Origin: Blasia pusilla
Lineage: Eukaryota > Marchantiophyta > Marchantiopsida > Blasiales
Direction of reading: 5' to 3'
NCBI GenBank assembly: GCA_050084515.1
Contig: CM114273.1
Span: 42,098,001-42,162,000 of the forward strand
DNA length: 64,000 nt
Position numbers and translations under genes: made by a program. This document shows, one piece after another, positions 1 through 12,015 of the stretch. Position 1 is the first letter of the stretch, and each line of letters starts with the position of its first letter. Below the pieces are notes generated by a model. That model was not told the origin of the DNA. It ran no database searches and saw only the letters and a list, made by a program, of their open reading frames with translations.

Positions 1-960
1 TAATCATAAGCTGCCTATAGGATGGAATTTAGCACTTATACCTCTTAGTTGCATCAGCTTAGCTAATGAAGATATATCTTTCATATTTGAGGTCTAATTT
101 CTAATGTCTTTCAAAAGGAACATGAGCATAACAAATAGAGCCAAATACTTTCAGGAAGGAAAAATCATGTTGACTTCCTTTGAAAACTTCTAATAGAGTC
201 TTATCATGAACTCTTGCTCTTGGAGTGCGGTTGATTAAGAAGACTACGCATGCTATAATCTCTGCCCAATACACCTTAGGCATGTTCTTTTCATTTAGCG
301 TAGTATGTGCCGCCTCAACAATATATCGATTCTTCCTCTCAGCCACTCTATTTTGTATTGGAGTGTAACGACAAGTCACTTGTTGTTGGATGTCATTCTA
401 ATGTAAGTAGTCATCAAACTCTGTTGAAAGCTTATCTCCTTCTCTATCACAACGTAGTCTACTTCTCTACTAGAATTTTAAATGTTTGGAATATTGAGAA
501 TACTTATGATTCGGCTTTTATAAAATATACCTATATATACCTAGATAATTCATCAAATAATGAAATACAGTATTGGAAACCACTAAGGCTATGTTGTGAT
601 CTTGTCCATATATCACTATGAATCAACTCCAATATCTTGGATGCTCTTCTATCTTGCTTTTGAAATGAAAATCTAGCTTGTTTTCCAAATTGGCAAGCAA
701 GGTATATCTCTAACCTAGTAGGACTTGCTAATTTAGGAAGTCCTATTACTAGAATAGATGATGAAAGACTCTATAATCTTTGAAGATTCATATGCCAAAT
801 TCTCTTATGCCATGCATTTAGATCTGTGACTTGTTGACTAGTTTGATGATACATTGTTGTTTGAATCTTTGGCATAGAAACATATAATTTGAACATTCTG
901 CCAAATCTAGTTTCTTTGGCCATCATAGTATGGTCATCCATTATTTCAATGAAAAAACCA
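1..960 (-). pseudogene. Copia integrase remnant
   Basis: The longest open piece (379 to 101) reads TPIQNRVAERKNRYIVEAA, then YWAEIIACVVFLINRTP, then FLKVFGSICYAHVPFE. These are the Copia integrase block with the catalytic Glu in VAERKNR and the downstream conserved linker. Further upstream on the same strand (about 680-480) LELIHSDIW and a degraded GFQYCISLFDELSRY match the first Asp region. WHMNLQRL near 780 is the GAG-pre-integrase His motif. The integrase would join viral cDNA to chromosomal DNA. Several stops interrupt it, so it is not functional. The continuation towards RT leaves the window at position 1. Confidence 0.85.
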
Positions 961-2290
961 CCTCTGTTAAAATTTAGTTGATAACCATGTTCTACTATCT
1001 ATCCGATAGAATATCAAATTTCTTGCAATAGTAGGAACATGAAGAACATTTCCAAGAGCACAAAGACCATATGATATTATTGGAACTTTATTCATATACG
1101 TGATATGATGTTGAGTATCATTACTTGTGAGCACTATTGTAGGATCTTTCACCGGTTCAATACTGCTAAACCATTTAGCTTGTGAGATCATGTGATTTGA
1201 TGCACCAAATTCGATGTATCAATCTGCTTTCAAGTGTTTTTACCATTGCTCTCATATGATGAGTCATGACCAAGAGGTGCTCAGTTTGTAAATGTTGTTA
1301 TTCTTCATACTGCCATTGGTGTTGTTGCTCAAAATAATTTTGTTATTTTAAGACTCCCGTTCTCATATCTACCTTCTTCTTGAAGCAAAACTTTGCAAAG
1401 TGACTCCATAGTGATCGATTATCCCGCAATAATTGCAAGATCCAAGGACCCTCTATTGCTGACCTTGATCCCAACGGTTTCCATCATCATCAACTTAGTG
1501 ATTGTGTCTGGTATTACTTTGTAGTTAATTGAGTGAAGTTATGTTGAGTGCCTCGTCTTCCATATGCTTGATATCCACCACGACCACGGAAGCTTCTACC
1601 ATGATCTTTGTTTCTGTTTAATCCATTGCATGCAAATAGCGCACTCACTTGCATACTGGATGAGCTACCGTTGTCTACTAGGCGCATCTCCACCTTAATT
1701 AATAATGGGACTAACTCTTGAAAGGTTGGATATTTCTCTCTAAGAGAGATAAAAGTCTCAAAAGACTTGTAATCCTTTGGAAGGCCTTAAAGAGTGAAAA
1801 AAACCAGATCATCATCTTCTACTGCCACTCCAATGTTATTCAATTGATAAAAAAATATGTTTGATACTCAAAACATAGTCATTGATGTTTTACGATCCTT
1901 TCCTCACTTTGTTCAATTTTTGTTTTAGTTAAAGCTTTATGGCCTTTGTAGATATTTCGAACAGCTTTTTCAATGCATCCCAGACCTCTTTCGGAGTATT
2001 TATATCTTGAATGTGACCAATCATTGGAGAACTAATCGTTATTGAAATATAGTGGATTACTTGCCTTGCACGTTTATTCCAAGCGTGAAATTTCGAGTTT
2101 GTTAAATCATCTTTTGGTTTGGCCTTATCACTTGTAAGAAGTTCTCATGGTTCTTGACTCATGAGAAATTATTTCATGCGAAACTTTCACACATTGTAAT
2201 TGTGCTTATCTGCCTTCTCACCTGTGATTGTTGTTGAGAAATGCCCCATGAATAAAGAAACATAATTTTAATCTTTCCATTACTGGAATT
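961..2290 (-). pseudogene. Copia gag and protease remnant
   Basis: From 1191 down, SNHMISQAKWFSSIEPV follows a degraded active site, EFGAS in place of DSGAS, which marks the Copia aspartic protease. Its C-terminal part LGNVLHVPTIARNL is typical of the family. At about 1440-1394, CNYCG followed by a His is a worn zinc knuckle of gag. At about 2110-1900, HAWNKRARQVIHYI and TPKEVWDALKKLFE match the UBN2-type Copia gag core. Stops and frame changes throughout make this a pseudogene. Domain order agrees with the integrase piece to its left. Confidence 0.75.
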
Positions 2291-2330
2291 GAACTATAGA
2301 TCATTTATACACAAAAATTGTCTTGAAATG

Positions 2331-4457
2331 TGCCAAAAAAGACCAATTGAATGGAAAAACTAGTCGAAATTGGCATGTAGAGAGCAAACTATAGAACTTT
2401 CCTTCACTATTTTGCACTTTCCTACACTGAAATTGCTATTACATAAGCTCATAATGTCAGGATCAAATTTTTTTTATATGTTGAAAATCTCTTGACGAGC
2501 TCTACACAATGGTCAGAACACGCCTTTGGCCACATTTTGACCAATGCGGATCCCCATTCCTGAATCATCCAAGAAAGCCCTCAAAAAATGCCTTCAAAAT
2601 TTTGCCATCGTTAGAGCTCCATCTGAAATCTTTTGCCTCTGAACTCTGAACAAAATTTCCTTCTCCCAAATTGAAATAATTGTGCATTGTCTTGCCTCTC
2701 TTCTCTCCTCAAACATCAAGAATTTCAATTGATGTTCTTTTATCGCTCGAATATATTATAGAAAAAGTGCTAAAGAAGCATAATTGATGGGATACGACTC
2801 TTACACTTACACACCACCATAGAGATGATGTGTGCACGTGAATCACTTCCTCAATCATAACCTATAATAAAGAACTTTCTACAAATAGAAAATCTACACT
2901 TAAGAAAAATTTTGAAATAAATAAATCCTCAAGGGAATTCTAAATAAACCCATAACAAAAGGAAACTTACATTCACAAGTTATGCAAATCATCTTCGACT
3001 TATTAGGACCAACATCTAATCTTTCTGAATGTATCCCAAAAATACTCTTTATTTTGCTACAAAGAACAAAACAACTCAATCCTAATCACTCTTGAAAAAT
3101 AAAATAGGATTTTTCAGAGATTTTGAACATCTTTGTACACTAGTTAAATATTTATGTGATCCACTAGCATCCTATTAATATTTTTTGGACAATACATGTG
3201 TATCCGATTTTAAAATAACCCTAAAATATTTTCTTGAATGAGGAAAGGGAAAACGGAAAAGTTTATTTTCTTTTTAGGGTATTCCATATTTTCTCTTAAA
3301 ATTCATTTTTGTACCAAAGGAAGTCCAATTTTGAGTTTTTTAATTTTTGACACTTATCGAATATTTTATGGACATCTATATTATTCTCATCCTTCATTTT
3401 TCAAACTCCTCTCAATAATTTTGAATAATAAAATTACTCACCTTTTGAATCAAAAAGATCATTCGAAATTGATTTGAAATATCATAAGAATTTTGAAATT
3501 TAATTCTTATGTTGGGAGGTAATTTAATCCCGTGCATTACAAGGACTTCCCCTAGTGTATTAAGATGAACAAAATAATCCATAAGTATTTTATTAATGCC
3601 CAACTAGAAAATACTTTTTGATTCTTTACATGAGTAATGCTGAGGACATTTTCCAACTAGAAAACATTTCTTTTGGTCCTTAGCAAATGGTCTAGACTAG
3701 TAACTTTTCATCTTGAAGATGGATTTGAATTTATCGCTAAAGGTTTTCAAGAAGCAAAGAAAAACTTTTTGAGAAATCCCTCTCATAAAGTTGGAGAGAG
3801 ATTACATTTTTTCGGGATGGGTACAAATTTTCGGGATTGGTACAAATATGCTCCATTAAAGGGGTATATCACATTCCACTTTACAATCGATGGAGGGAGT
3901 GGTAGTCGTTTTCATGAAGCGAATTTTCACACAATCTATTCACCTTCATGAACGGCGCTCGCAATCGCTCGAGAGGGGCATTTTTTTTCTTAAAAATTTC
4001 CAAGACCTAACGCCATCCTCTCTGAAGTTGTAAAGAAAAAAAGTCAGTTTGCACTCATCGATTCTGCAGTCACATTTCTTCGCTTTGCGGCGCCCTCAAG
4101 CGATTGAAGACGCCAATGCTAGAGGCCCACTTAGTAGTAATCATAATTCTTTAGGTATTGCTAATTAATTGCAAAATACTATCTCTGCTGTTGTGATTTT
4201 GGTCGTTAGGGAGGAAAGCCCCTGTTCTCCTCAAGGGCCGATTTTGGCCCCTTGAGGTTTTTTTTTTATCTCTATGCACCCTCATTTGTATCTTGATGGC
4301 ATTCCCATCCTATTTTCTATATACTATTATGTTTCTTCGCCGGGAGATTCTAATTCTAGCGTGCAGAAAGCAAACGCTGGAGCCTCAATGGTGGAAAAAG
4401 AAAAGACCATTCGGTCGCCAATAGAACTAAAACTGTACTCGCGGCTGACTCTCCACA
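2331..4457. other. AT-rich stretch without recognised gene
   Basis: This 2.1 kb is AT-rich in its first half. It holds one 92-codon open frame (3673-3951, plus) with no motif I recognise. No RNA gene or terminal repeat was seen. It may include the 5' part of the Copia element to the left. Confidence 0.5.
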
Positions 4458-4865
4458 TTGATTTGTGAACCAGGAGAAGATCTTATCACTACCGTACAGA
4501 ACGCAACCTTTAGGGCAGAAGAACTTGCCAAACCGAATCCTGATTCCTGTCTGCGACCTGGAATCGCACGACGCAAAGGCACAAAGAGGACCAACGCACC
4601 AGAATCCGTTCACGGCCACGCCTCTCGCCACGACAGTGAAGGCAAGCCAATCATCCAAACCCGTTCCATTCCATTCGCAACCACTACAGTCCGAGCGGAC
4701 TCCGAGTCTCCGTAAAGTTTCCGAAAGGAGGAAGCAGAAAGAAGGAAGATCATCTCTCCTACCGTGACGACATCACCAGATTCACCACATCCACGCCTGC
4801 GAAACTTCTCCCGCAGCTTCCGGCGCATAACAACAACGACACGACAATCGCAAACGAAGAAGAAA

Positions 4866-4961
4866 ATGGCTTTCTGTGACACAGTCAGCGAACTACCAAA
4901 CTTCGGAGCATATTTGAACCGAGACCAAGCCGTCCCGCTCTCTTGGCCCACTCACATGTGA
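4866..4961 (+). other. possible first coding exon of an unknown gene
   Basis: A GC-richer island (about 4450-5000) lies inside AT-rich DNA. An ATG at 4866 sits in a good plant start context (GAAAATGGC). It opens MAFCDTVSELPNFGAYLN and runs 31 codons to a stop at 4959. A strong donor-like GTGAGT lies at 4958-4963, so the exon could splice out before the stop. No acceptor or second exon could be linked to it, and no family is recognised. Overlapping open frames on both strands in this island weaken the case. It may be a host gene relic or transposon leader. Confidence 0.2.
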
Positions 4962-5489
4962 GTGGTAACGGAGCAGCCCGATGAAGCTGCTGTCAAACGT
5001 CAACGGGTTCTCTAAATTTCCTCTGCATAAAGGTAATTGTCTTTTCTCTTTCATAATCACATGAACTTTGTGGCAGTCCATTAAGTTTGCTTTCATTTCT
5101 TACGACTCTCTTTGTCACATTAGATCAATTTTTTTTATACTTTGGAGCACATGATGTGCGAGAATCAATCAATTGATCATTGCAATTACTTTCTTTGCCA
5201 TTGTGGATTATTTTATATGCTTTTGGCAAGTTTTGTTGAAAAAATATTTTCAACAAAACTTTGGTGGACAAGAATTCGAGTATGTTTCGATGAGTGGAAT
5301 GGAGAACAACACTTGGGACAATCATGTGCTCTTCATGTTTTACTTCATGGTTGTTGAGTGGCAGCGAAGTAAATTGTTGACAAGAGAGAAGGGATTTTGA
5401 ATCATACTAAGTCAAATCACATAGTGGGTGGTCATTCACAAGGAGGTATGGACTTATAGTGAAGATTATACTCATATGAGGCATGATAT

Positions 5490-6070
5490 AGAATGTCCTA
5501 CGATAGTTTTCAAACACTAGTGGATGAGATTGAACCTTTCATGCCAACTATATCCAAGTGAAAGAGAGCAAGAAAGAGAGTTGAATTAGCTAAATTTGTT
5601 GTGTTGGTCATTTATCGATTGGCCCATAATCCACAATTGAAACTACTAAGCACTCTGTACGGTATTGGTGAGTCTATTATTGTCAAATACACCTCTATTA
5701 TAATTGACATTTTGACAAGTAAATATAAACTATAATCGAAACATGTGAGATGGCCTTGTATTAATGAAATGAAAGAACAAATAAGAAAATATCAATGTAT
5801 ATGTGGCAATCCATAGATCATAGGAGCCATTGATGGGTCTCACATCAACCTCAGAGTTAAACCTGCCATAAAATTCTTTCCTAAGCACTATAGGAATCGC
5901 CATTTTGACTATTTTGTGCTTCTCCAAGGGATTTATAATGTTGATCTAAAATTCTCGGATTGATGTTGTACCATGCCGGACTCCACTTAAGACACTATAC
6001 ATTTAAGACAATCCACTATTTTTCAATGCATTGAAAATCAACAAACTCTTACTCAACCATCAATTACTTT
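5490..6070 (+). pseudogene. PIF/Harbinger-type transposase remnant
   Basis: Translating the plus strand in pieces gives KLLSTLYGIGESIIVKYTS (helix-turn-helix-like part), then IIGAIDGSHINLRV with the first catalytic Asp near 5833. This is followed by HYRNRHFDYFVLLQGIYN and LKFSD with a second Asp near 5955. This IDGSH / YRNR / Q / F-D pattern is the DDE nuclease (DDE_Tnp_4, HARBI1-like) of PIF/Harbinger DNA transposons. There are several stops, no ORF longer than about 65 codons, and no terminal repeats were found. Dead copy. Confidence 0.75.
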
Positions 6071-7373
6071 TCCCCTTGGCATTCAAGATTGCACGGAAAC
6101 GGACTTGTCCGTCTATAGGATGGACATGTCCAACCAGTCCCCCGTCTAGGTTTTCAAGTTTTTTTGGTACTCAAATCGCCCGCGTAGGCTCTAGACAAGG
6201 AAACATGTACGGGCTCACATTAAGGGTGCACGGTAGGGATCGAACAAGTGTGTAGGCTTCGTGCTCACATTTGGCCCCAAACGTGGGCCAAGGTGTGTCA
6301 CGTAGTGGGCAAATATAAGCCACACAAACTCAACATAGGTATGTGCGGGCTAGAAAATGGGTGGCAAGAACAAGTAGCGGTTCACTAGGTTGGGATGTTG
6401 GCTCATTGAGCCCGACCGTGGGCCTCAACTTGGGGACTCGGAAACCCAAGCCCGCACCAAGATACGTGCACGGATATAGACATGTCTACATATACAAATT
6501 TTTGTATCTGATTCCCTTGGCCCCCCCCCTGTTTGATACTCTATATTCGGGTTTGACCCTTTTTCTAGTCGCACCCACTGGATGAGTTCATTATCACTGT
6601 GTGCAAAAGTACATGGGGGTAGTGTGGGTTTTACATTATCTTAGAAATACATACATATATATGATTATTCACCTTCTCTCGTGTTCTACTTATTCGTGCC
6701 TATTCCTATACTGTAAGGACTTCTATTCTGCTTTATGTCTCAATGTGCTTCCTATGTAACTCTACTCTATGGTAATCACCACACCGCCTGTAACTCCTTT
6801 TGCCGCCCATCTCTTCGATACCAGCCATCGGGTTGTGTCTTATCCTTTGATCCTTTAGATCCAATCGTTGGCTTCCAGTCTTGTCAGAGTAGCAAGACTA
6901 CGCCGGTGCAAACATTGCAAACTCTCGGAGTTTTGGGTCATCTTCTTGGTTTTCCTTGGGTGGATCTTGGTCCGCCTGACACGCACGCGTTTCTTTGCAC
7001 CGCCATGCAGACCAGGGGGATGGCTTGAGGGAGGAAGGTCGCCACAATTTTGCATTGACCTCTCGTGTCGCTCCCTTTCCTTGAGTGTCCCCACTTTTGG
7101 ATCTGTGCCTTGGCGTGAGTTCTACCTCTGAGTAGAGCATCTAGTCGGTCTAGCAGTTTTTGTCTTCTTGGGAAGTTCTCCCAGACCCGATTCAGGGTCA
7201 ATTTCCGTAGTGTATCAGGCTCCGAGCATCTGGTAACCATCTGGTGGAGAACCAAGAGGATGACCCAAAACTCCACAAGATGTCTGTTCGTTGGGGCATC
7301 AGCCTGTTTCTTTTTGTGGTAGCCGCGAAGGAAATGGCTCCTACTCGTGCTTGGATCAGATACATGATTCTAG
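6071..7373. other. flank of the CACTA insertion, no recognised gene
   Basis: Short open frames occur on both strands (for example 7276-6938 minus, 112 codons) but none shows a known motif. The GC-richer part at 6840-7130 contains overlapping frames on both strands, typical of non-coding GC-rich DNA. The right end of this stretch is the left target duplication of the CACTA element. Confidence 0.4.
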
Positions 7374-7376
7374 ATT

Positions 7377-7407
7377 CACTAGAAGAAATCCTTGGTTTTA
7401 TGACTAG
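7377..7407 (+). repeat. CACTA left terminal inverted repeat
   Basis: CACTAGAAGAAAT, a short variable stretch, then GGTTTTATGACTAG. It matches the reverse complement of the right end over about 31 bp with one indel and a few mismatches in the middle. ATT at 7374-7376 is the target duplication. This is the 3' end relative to the element's genes. Confidence 0.92.
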
Positions 7408-8110
7408 GTTATATGACTCATATGAGTCATATTTTACATACCACAACTAACAATGACTAACGACAACTTTAGACACAAAAGCCAAGTCATATTTTTTTGA
7501 CGACTAGGCTAACTAGGATGGTCAGCTCAAGTGGAGGTTGGTATATGACTCGAGGGTGTAGTCATGAGGCCATGACTAACACGTCACTCAGATGTCGTGG
7601 AATAATGACACATCATCAATGACATGGACTATTTAGTGTGATGTGTCACTGATGACATGGACTATTTCTGTGACATGTCACTGATGACGTGGACTTGAGT
7701 ACGACTCATCTAGTCATATGTGTATATTTTTCTAGTTACCACCAACGACTTTTTTAGTCATGGTTGGTGTGCAAAAGTTCAGAATATCCTATCAAAATGC
7801 ACCAAGTGTACTCCATTCAGTTATAGTTGGCAACTCATGTAGTCATTTTATTTTATTGAAATGTTGGTATAGACTCATGTTGTCATGTACTATGACTAGA
7901 AGAGTAGAGTTACATGAGTACTATAAAAGCGGACACAACTGGTTTAGTCACAAAGATATGACTATGTGAGTAGCGGAAATTATGTAGTCATTGCAATAGA
8001 ACTGCATGAGTCATACAATTATGACTAGAGAGAACTTGAAGCTTACTATTTTAGTTTTTGAACGGTACTGTGCAAGTTATATTGATATGACTAATGGGAA
8101 TATAAATTTT
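7400..8110. repeat. CACTA left subterminal ATGACT repeats
   Basis: More than 20 copies of ATGACT or its complement AGTCAT (often TGACTCA) occur in both orientations just inside the left end. They include a perfect 20-bp palindrome TATGACTCATATGAGTCATA near 7410-7430. Clustered short motifs in this position are the known binding sites of TnpA-type proteins in En/Spm. A similar cluster lies inside the right end. Confidence 0.75.
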
Positions 8111-8649
8111 GGATATTTTGGAATATTTATTATGCCTTTTGAACGGTGCAAGAATGAATGGATCTGAATTATTGAAATCCTCTTTTCCATTTATATGGTG
8201 AACACTTAAGCGTTCACCTTAGCACATAGTATAATTTTGAAAAAAACGCACATAACTAAAACAACATCATATATCCAGAAACAAGTTAACTCAACTATAT
8301 GGAAGTAGCACATGAGCACTATGTTGTTATATTGAGTAGTGGCATCTTGATGTAATCAAGAAACTACATGAATTTTCTGTGAGTTTAGAAAGAGATGTAA
8401 TAAGAATGTCTTGCTACAAACGAAACATACACAAGCAATTATCCAGCAAATAATGAAAACATACTCTTGAAAACAGATTTTGAGGGGTGGAATGTCACTA
8501 AAGAGTAGCTTCCATACACCAAATTACAAAAGGAATCATTATTACATAGGGTTATAATTCAAAAATAGATAAAAAAAACAAAGATCAAATATAGTAGGGT
8601 TTATGATCTCATCTTGAAAAAGCAATAGAGATTATGTCATCCATGAAAA

Positions 8650-9576
8650 CAAAGTTATTGCACTTTAGATAGTTGGGTGCCAAAAGAAAAGACTATTCTA
8701 CTGAATCACCTTTCTCATATGCATCTTTGGCCAGAGCATGCTTGAAGCAAGAGCATCACCAAATGTTTCTTGTGCAGGTTCGTCTATCAAATTGGGCATC
8801 CACAAAGCATGTTCTGGTTCGAACACCTCGTTTAGATCAACCCTCACCACCCCTAAGGGGATGTCTTTGGCATGGAACTTGTCTCTTTCACCAAAACCTG
8901 TTATAACTCCTGACCCAAGTATCATCCAACTTAACTTTGGCTTGGTGAGTAATACGTGATCACCAATTCGTAGCTAAAAAAATACACAGGCATTTTGGTT
9001 AGTATCAATTCAAATTCTTTCCACATGCATTTGCACCATTAATCTGAAAATAAAAAACTGCTATGATATACCTGTTTGAAAGACCATCCCCATTTCGGAA
9101 GATGATGTGAAAAGTTCACAAGTCCTAGACGACCATTTGATTGTCCACAACAAGAAATATCAGTGTCGTCATATAAACCTTGAATAGAAGAGGCCATTAT
9201 AGATGAGATAAATTACCTTAGTTATTTTCTTAGACGATCCTGATCTGATTTCACTTTCCTACTCATTCAAACCATCGATTGTAGCCTAGACTTCTGTCTT
9301 TTGCCTGGTGATGATTTGGCTTGGCTATCCATACTCACGTTTTCTGCACATTATGCACGACAAAGTCCATTGAACGTTGTAGGAAGAAATGAGTATTGTT
9401 TTGTGGATAGTTTGAAAACTATGCCACAGATAAATTCATTATGCCAAGGATGACATACTTACAAGTGATTCAAGTATCACCATCTGCACTTTCTGTGGAA
9501 CTTCTCCTTTTGTTGCTCCGTTCTGGCACTTCAACAAACAACCCAAGTATTGAGAAATGAATTGTAAAACCAGATT
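8650..9576 (-). pseudogene. CACTA tnpA-like gene, C-terminal exons
   Basis: Minus-strand coding blocks lie at about 9560-9440, 9240-9070 (MASSIQGLYDDTDISCCG) and 8975-8650. The last block contains VITGFGERDKFHAKDIPLG, then WMPNLIDEP and ETFGDALASSMLWP. This ending (promoter-like linker, then a T-[LF]-G-[ED]-A-[IL]-x3-[IM]-x-WP block) is characteristic of the C-terminal region of plant CACTA-encoded proteins. The blocks are the 3' continuation of the tnpA-like gene at 21784-18770 and are separated from it by the MULE at 9586-18760. I infer splice junctions between blocks but did not map them base by base. Confidence 0.65.
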
Positions 9577-9585
9577 CCTCACTTC

Positions 9586-9660
9586 GGGGGCTGGTATTCT
9601 GGCAGGAGAGAGTAAGAGAGGAGAGGAAGAGAGGAAGAGAGGAGAGTCTCTCTTCAAAAA
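9586..9660 (+). repeat. MULE left terminal inverted repeat
   Basis: Begins GGGGGCTGGTA, then GAGAGTAAGAGAGGAGAGGA and repeats of GAAGAGAGGA, ending near TCTCTCTTCAAAAAAAGGG. It pairs with the complement of 18680-18760. The match is strongest over the GA-rich core and imperfect at the outer 20 bp. The target duplication CCTCACTTC lies immediately outside at 9577-9585. Confidence 0.8.
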
Positions 9661-9889
9661 AAGGGCCAAATCCGCCTCCTCTCTTCAAAACTTTATGACA
9701 TATTTGAAATTTTTGTTTGCTTTCAAATCCATGAAAACTTTAGAAGAGAGTAGGTAGTGGTCCACATTTGGCCCTAAAAAAACCTCCTTTTTCCTTGGGG
9801 CGAAAAAAAAGTAGACATCATAAGACCACTACAAAAATTTTTCCATCTCCTCATCTCGGTCAACAAAAAGCAGTGCCCTTGGTATTTTT

Positions 9890-10700
9890 GTTGGAGGACC
9901 ACCCGGATGCCAACCCTAAGCATCTACTCCAAGGCATCTACTGCTTGAAATTTCTACCTCATCTACTTCTGAACCTGCCCTAACTAAAGCCTCTTGAGCA
10001 ACATTGATGGCATAGGCTCGACCTGTGTCTTGGACATGCTTGAAGGTGAGATCTACCTCTATATTCTTCCCATGCTTGCTTCTTCTCAATCTGGTTCGAG
10101 CCCCGCCCTCAGTTCACACCTCCACTTAGCTCCACCTCGACAAATCTTCCAGAAATCACTCCTTGGATCCTCTCAACTCCACAGATCTCTCCCTTGGATT
10201 CTCAAGCTTTATGGCCTTCAAATGAGGTCCTCTAGGCTTCCATGAGGAATCTTCTAGCCCACAAGAGTCCAAGCATTTGAGCTCAGCCTCCATTGACCTC
10301 TTCTTAGCCCCTTATTCTTCATTTCTTGGCCCTAACAATCAGATCCACCCCCTTGGTTCATACCCTCCTCTACAACAGCAATCAAGCACTCTATCTCCTT
10401 CATTGGATACCCTGGAGACTCCCTAGTGCCTACACCATCTCCCTTGTCTCCTCTAGGCTTGAGGTCAATGGAGTGACTTGGCTGCATTATCACCTTGTAC
10501 AATCTTCTTGACTTGTTCTTGGACTGACTCTCTTGGGCCTTTCTCTTGCACCACCTCCACAAGTCCAAAAACATATTCGGAAAAACTTTTACAAACACCA
10601 TTATGGGTTCAAAAATCTCGTCCTTTATTACCTCCGAAGGAACCTCGAAATGTACATTGAACCTAGTCTATGATTTCTTCACCTCGTCATCTACAAATTT
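9890..10700 (-). mobile_element. Gypsy fragment related to the insert at 55870-57787
   Basis: The complement of about 9900-10110 matches 56430-56650 at roughly 90 percent by eye. It includes the frame HVQ(D/E)T.RAYAINAAQE and the stretch GAAGAAGCAAGCATGGGAAG. The rest, to about 10700, has a minus-strand frame (10601-10332) rich in Lys and Arg with no domain I can name. The piece lies just inside the left end of the MULE, with no LTR found, so it is either a captured fragment or a later truncated insertion. Confidence 0.6.
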
Positions 10701-11330
10701 ACTCCTAACTCTCCTCGGTGACAGTACCAAAGGAATGTCCTGGGATTCAAGTGGCTCCTCTGGCCGGTTGTAGACGGGGATCAAAAATGTTGGCAAATTC
10801 GAGAGCCTTGGCCCCCCCCTAGGTACACCATAACGGTCCCATGTAACCTGTCTCGAGTCCCACCGCCTTCCTGGGCAGTATACTTTGTACGCTCTGTAAT
10901 GTGACACCCATCCAGTATCAATATCTGCTCCGTCCCCGGTAATACCACTATGGCAACCGCACAGGTAGAAGGAATCCAACACGTCTGAGAGAAGAAAAGA
11001 AGCCTACGCCTGCCTTTACGAGTTGAGGGGAAGGTGCCAACGATTCCCAAAATCGGGAGGGCAAGGCCGAAAGTGATTTTGCAAGAGCTCTCGGACGATG
11101 ACGAGTGAGTTCAAAGAACTCAACGACCCAGCTTGACTGCAGCGTTTGGAGTAGGGAGTTTTTTGATAATTTGGCAAAAGATTTCATAGAATAGATCAAA
11201 TGTACAGTTCCGACCTTTTTTCGGATGATATAAAGCAGAAGATTTTTTCGATCGATGGTGGTGCTTGTAAATGTTTGGTGATCATTTTGTCTTTTCGAAT
11301 GTGATCGTCTATGTACTCCACGGTCTTCTA
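10701..11330. other. unrecognised part of the MULE
   Basis: Overlapping minus-strand frames (10982-10668, 11050-10781, 11472-10948) carry no motif I can assign. An 8-bp run of C occurs near 10810. It ends where the palindromic repeats begin. Confidence 0.35.
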
Positions 11331-12015
11331 CTTTGCAACCCGTCGAATTTCCCCTGCTTGCAATTTTCACTTTATGACCACTGCAACCCGTCGGATTTCT
11401 CCTCGCAACTTTTCGCTTTTTGACCATTGGACCCTTTTTACCACCTCCAGGCAACCTGTCTGATTCTGACAAGTTTCCTGATCGGACCCTTTCGGATCAG
11501 GCAGTCTGGCGGGCTTCTTCCCTTGGCACCTTCCCCGCCAAAAACCAAAAGGCGTTAGGGAAAAATAGCTTCCGATTTTGGGAATCGTTGGAATCTTCCC
11601 AATTTTGGGAATACCACTATGGCATATAGCTTCCCGATTTTGGGATTCCCAAAATCGGAAGCTATTTTCCCCTAATCAACCCGTCGGAGTCCGACGGGTT
11701 GATTTTGGGCAAAAACAATTTTGAGGCAAGCAACCCGTCGGACTCCGACGGGTTGCTTTGGGGCAAAAACCTTCTAAACCTGCAGTCACTCGGGAAACTC
11801 GTCGGAGTCCGACGAGTTGCATTCTTAAAAAAACAACCTCACAAGGCGGCCTGTCGAGCAACCCGTCGGACTCCGACGAGTGTTAATCTTAAAAAGACAT
11901 TCGGAAAACCGTGCAGTCTAGCAACCCGTCGGAGTCTGACGATTTGCTTTCTGCCTAAACAAACCTAACCCATTCATCAATCGAGCAACTCGTCGGAGTC
12001 TGACGAGTTGCGAAA
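11330..12015. repeat. palindrome cluster 1 (CAACCCGTCGGA family)
   Basis: Three degraded copies (11334, 11383, 11452) are followed by six well-kept palindromes near 11676, 11740, 11797, 11861, 11924 and 11984. Each is a CAACCCGTCGGA half-site, a 1-3 base centre, and its inverse TCCGACGGGTTG. Spacing is about 57-64 bp. The DNA between them is AT-richer and not conserved. Variants with ACTCGTCGGA and CGACGAGT show compensating changes in both arms. Confidence 0.85.

Larger units (their letters stand above)
1..2330 (-). mobile_element. Ty1/Copia LTR retrotransposon remnant
   Basis: Reading the minus strand from about 2300 down to 1 gives gag, protease and integrase pieces in the order gag-PR-IN, which is Copia order. 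The element runs off the left edge before RT and RNase H. No LTR is visible in the window. Many stops and frameshifts show it is dead. The right-hand limit is approximate and is set by the last recognisable gag residues. Confidence 0.85.

Noticed and set aside
6838-7290. Host gene suggested by several frames of about 80-112 codons
   Set aside because: Frames overlap on both strands, have no recognised motif and lack splice or start signals I could support.
7400-8110. AP-1/GCN4 regulatory element cluster of a host gene
   Set aside because: The TGACTCA-like motifs lie directly inside the CACTA end and recur at the other end, so they are better explained as subterminal transposase sites.
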